NCBI GenBank assembly: GCA_028554755.1
Contig: JAPTOF010000009.1
Span: 3,080,501 to 3,144,500, forward strand
Reading direction: 5' to 3'
DNA length: 64,000 nucleotides
Source of the DNA: Cordia subcordata
Taxonomy: Eukaryota > Streptophyta > Magnoliopsida > Boraginales > Cordiaceae
The position numbers and the translations under genes were made by a program. Below are positions 32,293 through 42,270 of the stretch, one piece after another. Within the stretch, counting starts at the first letter, position 1. Each line of letters begins with the position of its first letter. The notes under the pieces were generated by a model. The model was not told where the DNA came from, did no database searches, and worked only from the letters and a program-made list of their open reading frames with translations.

Positions 32293-33125
32293 ATTCTCTA
32301 TGAGAATAAGTTAATTGGCCCAAACTATGTTTACTAGATGAGGAACTTGGACAAAGTACTTAGTGAGGATGGGTACAAGTTTGTCCTTACCCAATCTTAT
32401 CCTTAGATAGGAATCAATTCTATTAGTACCTAGCAAGATTCCGAGTAGTCTTGGATAAGAGCTGATGTTATGGCTAAGATCTATATATTATCATCTTTAT
32501 CGAACAGTCTACCGATATAGCATAAGGATATTGGGATTGCTATAGAAATCATGACCTCATTTGATAAGATGTTCAAGACATTATTAAGCTGGATAGGCAA
32601 GTTGTTGTGAAGGAGATCATGAATTCTAGGATGGCAAAAAATGAATCTGTCATAGAGCATGTGCTCAGGTTGATGGATAACTTCAGTTCTGCTGAGATCC
32701 TAGGTGCTCAGATTAACATTGTAACTCAGTTGAGATAATACTCGAGACACCACTTGAATCCTTCAAGAAGTTCAAGCTGACTTCTGAGTTGAGCACATTG
32801 AACTTGACCATTCCCGATTTATTGACAGAGCTTCAGGAAGTAGAGTCCATCATTCAACAAGAGGCCTAAGTTTTCTTTCCTAAAGTTAAACCTTCTGGTA
32901 CTGTTTAGTCCAGTGATAAGAGGAAACAATTAGAACATGTAGGGGGGTAGTTAGATAGTGTTGAGCAACAGTAAGATGCCATTCTTGGAACGAAAAGAAA
33001 GAGGGTAATAGATGACAAGCCTATAGGGAAATGTTTTTAGTGCGGTCTGTAAGAGCACTAGAGGATGCATTGTCTTGTATACCTAGCCAAACACAAGAAA
33101 GATATAAGCTTCACTTTTCATGGTG
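32293..33125 (+). pseudogene. Ty1/copia-type gag relic
   Basis: The frame reads NKLIGPNYVY...RNLDKVLSEDGYKFVLT, the usual start of plant copia Gag. It is followed, with stops and frame changes, by VIEHVLRLMDNFSSAEILG, LESFKKFKLTSEL and LTELQEVESII. It ends in a decayed zinc knuckle, GKCFxCGLxEHxRMHCLVYL (about 33030-33090), where two TAG/TAA codons fall inside the C-X2-C-X4-H-X4-C frame. No protease, integrase or reverse transcriptase follows, because the minus-strand LTR fragment E4 begins at about 33130. Clearly inactive. Confidence 0.8.
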
Positions 33126-33145
33126 AGAGAGAGATTATGAAAATA

Positions 33146-33830
33146 GGATGAAAGAGAGATTATGAAACTTCCCTTCTATCGTGGCTATCCTTATGCAAAA
33201 GTTGAGAAAAATTCTCACCAACTGATGTTGTAATCCTCCAAAATAAGCTTAGATCTAGGTGGGTCTGTGCATTAGTTTGTGCATTGGAGGTGGGTGAAGA
33301 TAAGGTTTTGTGTGTGTGTTTGGTGTGTGAAGTAGTGATAAATCGATAAAAGTGATAAAAATGGGCCCTATTTATAGCCTTTAGCATCACTACTAGTTGG
33401 CCTAACCGGTTGGCCAGTTGAAAAGAGGGGTTAGCTGATTTAAATTCAGAGCACTCTGGAATCATAGGCTTTTCTTCTCTAGAATTACCGGCTCACCTAG
33501 TCGGTTAGTCAGCTGCTCTTGTCAGTTAGATGGTTCATCTTGAGGTCTTCATTTTGCATCTTCTTTGCTTCCGATTTTTTCCCCATGACTCGTATACCTT
33601 TGGTCTTCATCACTCTTCATCATGTGAGCTCAGCAACAAACCTGAAATCACCTAAGTCATTAAAAACAAGTAATTAGTGTATTGTTTACCTCTTAAACTC
33701 AATTATGTACGATTACATCACTTAAGCCTATCTCTAGTATAAGTACTACATTAATGCATCTATTAAAGCTCAAAACACCTTTAAAATCTAAGCAATTTGC
33801 AATGCAAACATACAAAATCATAACACATCA
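33146..33830 (-). repeat. E4 3' LTR, truncated
   Basis: The U3/R part of an LTR like S1, ending AACACATCA next to the polypurine tract. Its leader and U5 are missing at the left junction with the copia gag. A short duplication (GAGAGATTATGAAA twice, 33129-33165) marks the break. U3 sites GGTTAGTCAGC and GGCCAGTTG (33395-33520) are decayed palindromes. Confidence 0.75.
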
Positions 33831-35140
33831 ACACCCCTAAACCTTTTCCTTGCTTGTCCCCTAGTAAGCCCAACCTTCAGTTTATTTCTAAAGCTGATGC
33901 AAAGGGTTGCCTAAGGGATTGACTCGCTATCAAGGTTAGCCTAAGAAGCATGAAGAGGGCATTCTGATTGTGAAGAGATCCCAAAGCCTCTTTAGATCCT
34001 CCTTCTACTTATAAAGGGCCTCGTACCTCATGGGAACTTCTCAAGTAGGCAAACCACAACAAGCCTAGGATTCCAACTCACGAAAATGGGATATTGATAT
34101 TTTGTGCCCCCTTGATTCACATGGCCTCCCCAACATGTGTAAAGCCTCAATGACAAGACAAGAGAAGAGAATATATTAACACAATGGCTTATAAAATCCT
34201 TATTCATATATCTACAAGGAGGATAGCTTGTGCTAAGTTGACATTGTGTCACTTATGCACTTATTCACAAAACATTTTGGTGCTTTTGGATTTTTCTCTT
34301 TTTCAACTTTTTTCTCAATTTTTTTCAACTTTTTGATGTTTTTGCACCTTTCTTGCCTTTTTTTTTTTTTCATTTTTTGGATCTTTTGCATTTTTACATT
34401 CCATAATAAAAAGAAAATAAAAAGAAAGGCTTCGGCACAAAAAAGAACCAATCAAGGAAGGGGCACTTACATCAACAACCCTTTTTCAACACTCTTTCCT
34501 ACCAAGTTATGGGGTGACCACAAGGGGTGTTCTTAAAGGTACTTACTTCCCACACTTTCAAGGGCATCCCCTTCAAGACTCGATTTTCAATCCACTCCAT
34601 TCACTTCCCACAATGCAACTCACTTTCACCAATCAATTGAGTCAATCACAATAACCAACATAATGACCAACCAAGAAATAAACAACTCTATATGCATCAA
34701 AATTGAAAAACTTTCACCAATTTTAAGAACATAATGCACTGTACCTTAATAAAAACATAAAGCAATAAGAACCAAAATCCCACACCCCCAAAACTAAACT
34801 TTGCTTGTCCTCAAGCAAATAAAATATAACCACACGACAAGCAAATAATCCACACAAAGCAAGTATGAGTGATAGAGATGGGGTAGAAAAATGGGGAGCA
34901 AGTGGAGAAAGGATAGACACAACCTTACATTGTCTTGAAGGCTCTCCATGCCAGTGATAAATCAACAAACTACCAACCCTATGACTCACAATCCACAAAC
35001 ACTTACAAAGAAAAAAAGGTTAGTAGCAATGATGTATCCTATAGGACAAAGGATCAAGATTTAACACTTGAGTGTGGGTGAAAGAAAAACAAAGAAACAA
35101 ATGAAAGGACATGAAAACAAGAAGTGCTAAATTACAAAAT
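33831..35140 (-). other. E4 polypurine tract and 3' UTR
   Basis: No gene. The tract (ACACCCCTAAACCTTTTCC in plus view) adjoins the LTR. The common blocks follow, with a T-rich run (34295-34385) and an internal polypurine-like box plus hairpin (about 34783-34822). Confidence 0.7.
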
Positions 35141-35190
35141 TCAACCTAGGTTTCCTCCTAGTTGTGCTAATTACCACGCCGTCAGACAAG
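35141..35190 (-). other. E4 post-pol motif, type A
   Basis: The plus strand reads AACCTAGGTTTCCTCCTAG, then GTGCTAATTACCACGCCGTC. In element sense it follows the end of the integrase frame, as in E7 and E8. Confidence 0.7.
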
Positions 35191-35242
35191 AGATCACCAA
35201 CTCTTCATCCTCCATAGATGGGGTCCTAAAGTGCTACAGCCC

Positions 35243-36894
35243 TCACACGAGCCATGTCAGATCATATGCATGCTTTAGGTGCTGCCTGTTCACCGTCAAC
35301 TCTTGGCCATTCTTCAAATCCTTAATCTTGACCACTTCGGAAGGGTAGGTAACCAATACCTCATACGGACCATCCCATCGTGTCTTAAGTTTACCTGGAA
35401 AGAGCTTCAAATATGAGTTAAATAGCCAAGCTTTATTGGAGGGAGAGAGTGATTTCTTAAGACTATGTTTATCATGAATTCTCTTCATCCTATCCTCATA
35501 AAGTTTGGCATTCTTATATTCCTCCAATCTAAGCTCTTCCAATTCTACTAGATCAAGTTTCCTCTTCTCACCCGCTCTTGCCAAATCAAAGTTTAGGGCC
35601 TTGATTGCCTAATAAGCTTTATGTTCAAGTTCTACCGGAAAGGGAGAAGCTTTCCCATAAACTAATCTATACGGAGACATGCCAATGGGAGTTTTAAAAG
35701 TGGTACAGTAGGCACACAAAGCATCATTCAACCTAATAGACCAATATCTCTTGTCAGACTTAACCATTTTCTCTAAACTATGCTTAATCTCCCTATTGGA
35801 CACCTTTACTTGTCTACTAGTTTGCGAGTGATATGGAGTAGCAACCTTATGGGTAATTGAATATCTCCTCAATAAGGCCTTCAATGTCCTATGGTGAAAA
35901 TGCAAACCACTATACTAGTTAAGACCCTAGGGACTACAAATTTAGAGAAAATGTTCTCCTTAATCAACTTCACCACTACCCTAAATTCATTAGTGCGTAT
36001 AGGAACAACCTTAATACATTTGGACACAGTCTACGGCCACTAAAATGTATTAGTATCTAAAGAAAGGTGAAAATTGACCCATAAAATCTATACCTCAAAC
36101 ATCAAATAGCTCACATGGAAGAAGAGGGGATAATGGCATCATATTTCTCCTAGAGATGGACTCAGATTGTTGACAACTAACACATTTTTTGCAATATTCT
36201 TAGACATCCCCAAAGAGAGTTGGCTAAAATAATCCATATTGCCACACCTTTACAATGGTCTTCTTTCCACTAAAATGCCCTCCACACCCTTCATCATGAC
36301 ACATACTCAACACACTCTCGAACTTATCCTTGGGCACACACTAGCGAATCATTTGATCTGCACACACCTTAAAAAGATGGGGATCTTCCTAGAAGAAATG
36401 TCTCACTTGTGCTAAGGACCTATCTCCCTCTTTTCCCCCAATGGGAGAAAAAATGCCTTGTGGCAAGATAATTGACAATATGAGCAAACCGTGGTGTATG
36501 ATAACAGATGGCGAACAATTGCTTGTTGAGAAACAAATCACAAAAAGGGAATGGATTACTAGAAGGCTTATTAACAAGACAGGAAAGGTGATCCACACTA
36601 TGTTCTCACTACCCTTCTTATCCTGGATTTCTATGTCAAACTCTTGAAGAAGAAGAAACCACCTAATCAAGCAGGGCTTAGACTCTTTCTAAGCTAACAA
36701 ATATTGTAACACCGTATAATAGGTGTAGACAATTACCTTGGACCGTAAGATGTAAGACCTAAACTTGTTAAGGGAGAAGACTATTGCTAGAAGCTCTTTT
36801 TCTGTGGTCTTACAAGCATAATACACTACATGAGACAACTTATCCCTTCTTTGGCCTAAAACTGCTCTTATCGCATAATTGGATACATTACACA
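35243..36894 (-). pseudogene. E4 pol remnant: RNase H and integrase
   Basis: In element sense it starts at MCNVSNYAIRAVLGQ (RNase H, 36895 leftward), then YYACKTTEKELLAIVFS...KFRSYIL and the [20 protein letters not shown] linker. The H2C2 region is broken. GIDFMG (first integrase Asp) is near 36080, and the core tail [12 protein letters not shown]...[10 protein letters not shown]...[13 protein letters not shown] is at 35905-35620. The C-terminal part LFNSYLKLFPGKLKTRWDGPYEVL...KDLKNGQELTV ends near 35243. There are several stops and frameshifts; residues between DEGQKNYST-type and TEKE positions are deleted; and the TDH of RNase H reads TYY. Reverse transcriptase is missing because a foreign LTR abuts RNase H at 36895. 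Inactive. Confidence 0.88.
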
Positions 36895-38722
36895 TGATGC
36901 GTCTTCATATTTTGCCATAAATTTCACTATTTTGCATGCGATTAAATAGATCAAAGTGATTTATTTTGTAAATTATTTAATCTAGTCCCATTCAAGAGAA
37001 GAAAAGATTTTGTGAAGGCTTATAAGAGCAATTTGCAGAAGATTCTAGGCAATTGAAGTTAAAGATCGATCATAATTTGAGTTGGATAATTTAATGGAGA
37101 AGTATTGGGCTCAAATATATGGATCAATGATCAATTTCTCATAGAAAAACAAGGAACTTTGGCCTTTCTTACAAATAAAGTTGTTGTTAAATGAATATGG
37201 CAAGTGACCTTAGTGTTAATTTTTGGAAAGTTTTCCCTGTCAGACCAGTTTTGGTATTTTGCTCATAAATTGAACTTTGGAAGTCAAAATCTCCTGTTTC
37301 TTGATCCATTGACTCCTAAGAGGCATGGTTACAATTATTATACAGACCACCTTTCCAAGTTCAAGAGGGATCAAGGTGAAAAATCAGTCACAACACGTTT
37401 GGAAAATTCCCATCACCTGCTGGACACATTTATATATTTTGGGTGTAGCTCGGGCTAGAGGTCCAAATAAGGTGATTCTTGTGGTTATGGAAAGATAATT
37501 CATAGAGATACAATTTTATATTTTCAGCTCAGTCTAAATCTTTCTTTACATTGTTAAAAAGTCAGTTAAAAGAGAGCATAAAAACTAGCAGTAGTTTCCT
37601 AATCCAATATTTGAAAAGGAATTTAATACCATTATAAATACCCAAAATACACAACAAAAAAAGGACTTCAACCTTAGAATTTTCAGAAGAGTAAATTGAA
37701 AAAAAAAAAGTTGGGGAGCAGCTCTTGAAGAGAACTGGAAACAAAGAACTTCATCAACTTATTTATCTAGGAATAATACTATGAGTTTTTTTGTTGTCAA
37801 TTCTTTTTCAATCTTTGCTTTGAACTTAATTATGAACTAAATCCCCATGATTTAGAGTGATAGTTAATGATTATTTTTATTCATGTTTCGGATTCTTTTA
37901 GAGTTATTTGATTATTCGTTTTTGTGCTTATTGCCTATTAAATTCTTAGTTAATCATTATTATGTTTGTAGCTACTTTTCGTTAGTAAATAGTTTATACC
38001 TTTTTTCCATGTAGGAATCTTGCAGGTTTTTGTGAGTACAAATATAGATCAATTAATAGGATAAGATTTAATTAATTGTGCCAAGATTGAGATAGGTTAT
38101 GCCACTGAGATAGTTTATGCCTTTGTAGTCTCAATTAATTTTCTAGGATCTGTGAGATTAATTAATGAAAGAAAAGCGAGAGATAATTTATGCCATTAAG
38201 ATAGATTATGCTTTAACAGCTTTAGTTAATTAATCTAGGTGAATTAGAGCTTGTAGGCTAATCCTTTGCGCTTAATTGGAAATCCTGGAGTTGACGAACA
38301 TGAATAGGATAATTTTTTGGCTATCACCCTGAATCACGAGTTCCACAGATTTAATTCTCGCAATTTTCATGGTTGATTTATGTGATTTTGTTTTAATTAT
38401 TTTACTGGATTAATTTCTCTTTGACTTAGTTTAATTTAAAAATTGTCTCTCTTATAGTATTTAGTTCAGTTATTTTAAATTCTCAGTTTTTTTTTTCAAT
38501 TCCTTACAACAATTCTAATTCTCCGTGGTTCGACCATCTATTCGCGTTAGCATGATAAAGAGGAAAATTTCCATATATGTTGTTGAGTGTTTTAATTGAT
38601 TTTATTTTTCTATACAATGACGTGGTCAACACATAACCTCGAACGAGAGATTGTAGTTAAGAGACAGGATGATAGTTGAATAATATTATCATTGAATGTG
38701 GCTCGATCGGAGTACTACAGGC
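36895..38722 (+). mobile_element. LTR-like insertion of another family, right end unclear
   Basis: It begins TGATGCGTCTTCATATTTTG exactly where the E4 RNase H stops. It is unrelated to the other LTRs. It ends with features of a plant gypsy U5, including CTCCGTGGTTCGACC near 38522. No gene is supportable; short frames are by-products of AT-rich DNA. To the right, sequence unlike either neighbour (about 38620-38722) leads into plus-strand integrase. The right boundary and any target duplication cannot be fixed. Confidence 0.5.
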
Positions 38723-38852
38723 AGGTCAAAATCAAGGATTTAAAGGATGGCCGAGAGTTGACGGTGAATGGGTAGTGCCTGAAGCATGCATATGATCCAA
38801 GCCTGGCTTGTGTGGAGATTATAGCACTTCAGGACATCATCTATGGAGGATG
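38723..38852 (+). pseudogene. E5 integrase C-terminal remnant
   Basis: VKIKDLKDGRELTVNG, one TAG, then CLKHAYDPSLACVEIIALQD. This is the end of the integrase also seen in E4, E7 and E8. Everything upstream has been lost. Confidence 0.8.
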
Positions 38853-38867
38853 ATGAAAAGTTGATGA

Positions 38868-40260
38868 TCGCCTAGCTGACGCGTGGTGGTTATCGCTACT
38901 AAGGCAACTTAGGTTAAATTTTGCAATTTTGAGCTTCTTGTTTTCTTTTCCTTTCATTTGTTTCTCTCATTTTCTTTCACCCACACCAAAGTGTTGAATC
39001 CTGATCTTTTGTCCTATAGGATACACCATTGCTTCTTATTGCATATGCCAATGCAAGCTTGCATAGGTAATGCTACTAATCTTGTTTTCTTTGTAAGTGT
39101 TTGTGGATTGTGAGTCACAGGGTTAGTAGTTTGGTGATTTATCGCTAGCATGGAGAGCCTTCAAGACAATGCAAGGTTGTATCTATCTTTTCTCCACTTA
39201 TGCCCCATTTCTCTACCCCGTCCTCACAACCTTTACTTGCTTTGTGTGGATTATTTTCTTGTTATGTGGTTTGATTTTATTTGTTTAAGGACAAGCAAAG
39301 TTTAGGTTTAGGTGTAGGAGTTTGGTTCTTATTGCTTTATGTTTTTATTAAGGTAGAGTGTGTTATGTTCTTAAAATTGGTGAAAATTTATTGGTGAAAA
39401 TTTTTCAATTTTGATCCATATAGAGTTGTTTATTTCATGGTTGATCATTGTGTTGGCTATTGTGATTGACACGATTGGTTGGTGAAAATGAGATGTATGG
39501 CAGGGAGTGAATGGAGTGGATTGAAAACTGGGTCTTGGAAGGGATTCCCCTGAAAGTTGTAAGAAGTGAGTACCTTTAAGAATGCCCCATATAGCCATCC
39601 CATGGCTTGGTAGGAAAGAGTGTTGAGAAAATGTTGGTGATGTAAGTGCCCTTTCCTTGATTGGTTCTTTGTGATGTGCCTAAGCCTTTCTTTTTTTTTC
39701 TTTTTCTTTCTTTTTGTTATGGAATGTAGAAATGTGAAAAATCCAAAAAAATTAAAAAAGGCAAAAAAAAGATGCAAAAACATCAAAAAGTGAAATATTG
39801 AAAAAAAATTGAAAAAGAGAAAAAGCAAAAGTCACTAAAAAATGTAATGTGAATAAGTGCATAAGTGACACAATGACAATTTTGCACAAGCTATCCTCTT
39901 TGTAGATATGTGAACAAGGCTTTTATACGCCATTGCATTTGTATATTCTCTTTCTTCTTATCTTTGAGGCTTTGTGCATGTTGTGGAGGCCATGTTAGTC
40001 AAGGGGGCACGAAATATCAATATCCCAAGTGCGTTTGTTAAAATCCTAGACTTGCGGTGCTTTGGCTACTTGGAAAGTTCCCATTAGGTAGGAGGCCCTT
40101 TATGAGCAGAGGAAAGATCCAAAGAGGCTTGGCGATCTCTGTACAATAGGAATGACTCCTTCGTACTCCTTAGGTTCATCAAGATAGCGAATGAATCCTT
40201 TAGGCAACCTTCTTTAGCAATTTTGAGATAGACTTAAGATTGAGCTTGCTTGGGGTCAAG
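38868..40260 (+). other. E5 type A motif and 3' UTR
   Basis: The motif (GCCTAGCTGACGCGTGG, then CGCTACTAAGGCAACTTAGG) is at 38868-38911. The shared 3' UTR blocks follow, with an internal polypurine-like box (39280-39325), A-rich sequence (39735-39830) and GGCACGAAATATCAATATCC (about 40004). No gene. Confidence 0.72.
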
Positions 40261-40282
40261 CAAGAAGAAGGTTTAGGGATGT

Positions 40283-40437
40283 TAATATATTGGTTTTGTG
40301 TGCGTTTATGTACTGCATTCTTATTCTTATTTTAAGGTGATTTCTGCTTGTTTGGTAGCATTAGTGTAGTAATTAAGTAACAATTGTGCATATGCGGAGT
40401 TACTTGTTTATGTCGATTTTTGTGATTAAATGCTACA
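40283..40437 (+). repeat. E5 3' LTR, first piece
   Basis: It follows a polypurine tract (GAAGAAGGTTTAGGGATG). The expected start TGATGTGTTGG has decayed to TAATATATTGG, three G-to-A changes. E6 inserted after 155 bases, duplicating CTACA (40433-40437). The LTR resumes at 47486. Confidence 0.75.
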
Positions 40438-40699
40438 TGATGTGTATTATTTGTGCGTGTTTGCGTCTAGTTTTTGCATGCACATTTAAGGGTGTCTAGA
40501 GTATAATTGAGTGCACTTAGTATAAAGTTTATGCATATTTGTTAATATTTGTACATAATGTTTTTAGATGCTTAAATACTATACTAAGTGTTATATTCCA
40601 TGTTATGGGAGTGTTTTGGAAGGGTTTAAGCTTACGCGAGGAAGAAATGAGCTAATGAATGAAGACCGAAACAAAAGGAATGAAGAATGGATCATTGTA

Positions 40700-40905
40700 A
40701 TCTAGCCGGTCAACTTAGAAGAATCGGTCGACCGGCCGCTCCAGTGAATAAAGAATTTAAGTCGGTCGAGTTCCTTAAGGAGCCGGTCGACTGGCTAGGT
40801 CGATTGGCTAGGTCGACCGGCCATTCCAGAGAGCATCATGATTAAAGCTAGTCGAGCAAGAAAGAGGAGCCGGTCAACCGGCTAGGCCGACCGGCTGTGC
40901 GCTGA
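40700..40905 (+). promoter_or_regulatory. Palindrome cluster in the E6 U3
   Basis: At least six sites related to CCGGTCGACCGGC lie in 200 bases, ending just before CATAAAAA. Copies differ by single transitions (GGTCAACC, GGTCGATT), as expected from CpG deamination. The 3' LTR has the same cluster (46135-46310). Confidence 0.55.
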
Positions 40906-41399
40906 AGAAATCCATAAAAAGCTCGTTTTAGCTCATTTTCAGGGGAGGAACTTTTATTTTTGAAATCCTAATAAATCCTAACCCTTTACCCACTTCACCA
41001 AACACCTTAAATCAGCATCTAAACCCCACACCAAGCTAAGATTGAAGCATTAAACAAAGATTTGAAGGATTTGCACGGATTTGGAAGCAAGAATTTAAGG
41101 AAGTTCTTCTTGTTCTTTCTCTATTTCTCATAAATATGTTGCCAGATTAGGCTAGATTTAGGGTTTATTGTTGTTGTATATTAGATTAGGGCTTTGAATA
41201 ATGGATTTGTGTAGATCTTTGGCTCTTAATACATGTTTATTTACAAAAATTTATGGCATGATTCAATATGTCTATGGATTGGAAATCAAACATGTCTATA
41301 TGTTTGTTAAAATGCCTAAGTGAATATGCATGTGTTATTTGTGATTCAAATGCTCTTATCTACTTATATGGGTGATGTGATTGTGCTTAATCTCATGGC

Positions 41400-41700
41400 T
41401 TTGCTTAGTAGAGTAGGCTTTAGCTTTAAATCCAGCTAATAGGTTACATGCTGTGCTTAGTTGAGTTTAGGCGCTAGTCCTTGGCTTTAAATCCAGCCAA
41501 GCGGATAAGTTAGCCTAGACTAGAGTATCCCTCACCCACGTTAGTATTGGTTGATCGAGCTTTAATGTCACGTAGTGTTTGTGTGCTAGTCCTTGGCTTT
41601 AAATCTAGCCAAGAGGATAAGTTTTAAGCACGGATTGTGTAGGCTAGGAGGAATTGGCCCTTAGCTTTAAATCCAGCTGACAGGTTAAACCACTAGCATT
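41400..41700 (+). other. Tandem hairpins in the E6 leader
   Basis: Four copies of a 20-base stem-loop: two of the TTGGCT...AGCCAA type and two of the TTAGCT...AGCT(A/G)A type, with loop TTAAATCC or TTAAATCT. The stems change together between copies. They lie in the presumed transcribed leader, downstream of the TATA box. Confidence 0.6.
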
Positions 41701-42075
41701 GGTTAAGAGAGCCTTCGATCAACACAACGGCAATAAAAGTCTCGAGCCCTAGATAGACCTTATCCGTTCTCATAGCCCAACTCTTGCTGCAATGCAATCA
41801 CCCTAGGTCCCCTTCTTCTTTGTTAGTTTTTCCTTCCTTAGTTTGGCTCCTTTAAGTTCCTTCATAGATTAGTTTTTATTTTTATTTTTCTGAGCTCCCT
41901 TCCATCCTAAAGGAAGCACACACACACGCACATAGCTAGTTTGAAGCACCTAAGCACATAGAGGCCTAACTAAGGTAGCCTCCCGGTGGAGACGATACCC
42001 GCACTCGAATCCGCTATACCACGAACGATCCGTACGCTTGCGGGTATAAAACTCGATACACACACATCAATTTTT

Positions 42076-42093
42076 TGGCACTGTTGCTGGGGA
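42076..42093 (+). promoter_or_regulatory. E6 primer binding site, decayed
   Basis: TGGCACTGTTGCTGGGGA. It differs from the tRNA-Asp complement at three positions, and all three are C-to-T or G-to-A changes at CpG. Such a site would prime poorly. Confidence 0.85.
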
Positions 42094-42270
42094 GGTACGG
42101 TATTGGTTCTTTGTGTGCTTTTGTGTTTGCGATTGGTTGCGTGCGTGTGCCCTATCTTTGCTTGCTTACCATTTTTTGAAAAAAAATATTAAAAAAATCC
42201 AAAAAAATATAATATTGAAAAATTAAAAAAAAATTGATTGTGAAGAGGTTTTGCTTGTGATTCATTGAAT

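Larger units (their letters stand above)
40438..42069 (+). repeat. E6 5' LTR
   Basis: 1632 bases, TGATGTGTATT to CACACATCA. U3 holds CGGTCGACCGGCC-type palindromes (40700-40900), directly before the TATA-like CATAAAAA (40913-40920). The leader has four GGCTTTAAA hairpins (about 41420, 41489, 41592, 41659) and CATGTCTATATGTTT repeats. The U5 block CGATCCGTACGCTTGCGGGT is at about 42026-42045. Confidence 0.92.

Noticed and set aside
36441..36647. Plus-strand frame across the E4 RNase H-integrase linker
   Set aside because: Shadow of the minus-strand pol remnant, which has clear homology to E8.
37204..37458. 84-codon frame as a gene
   Set aside because: No known motif, lies within the LTR-like segment 36895-38722, and codon use looks random.
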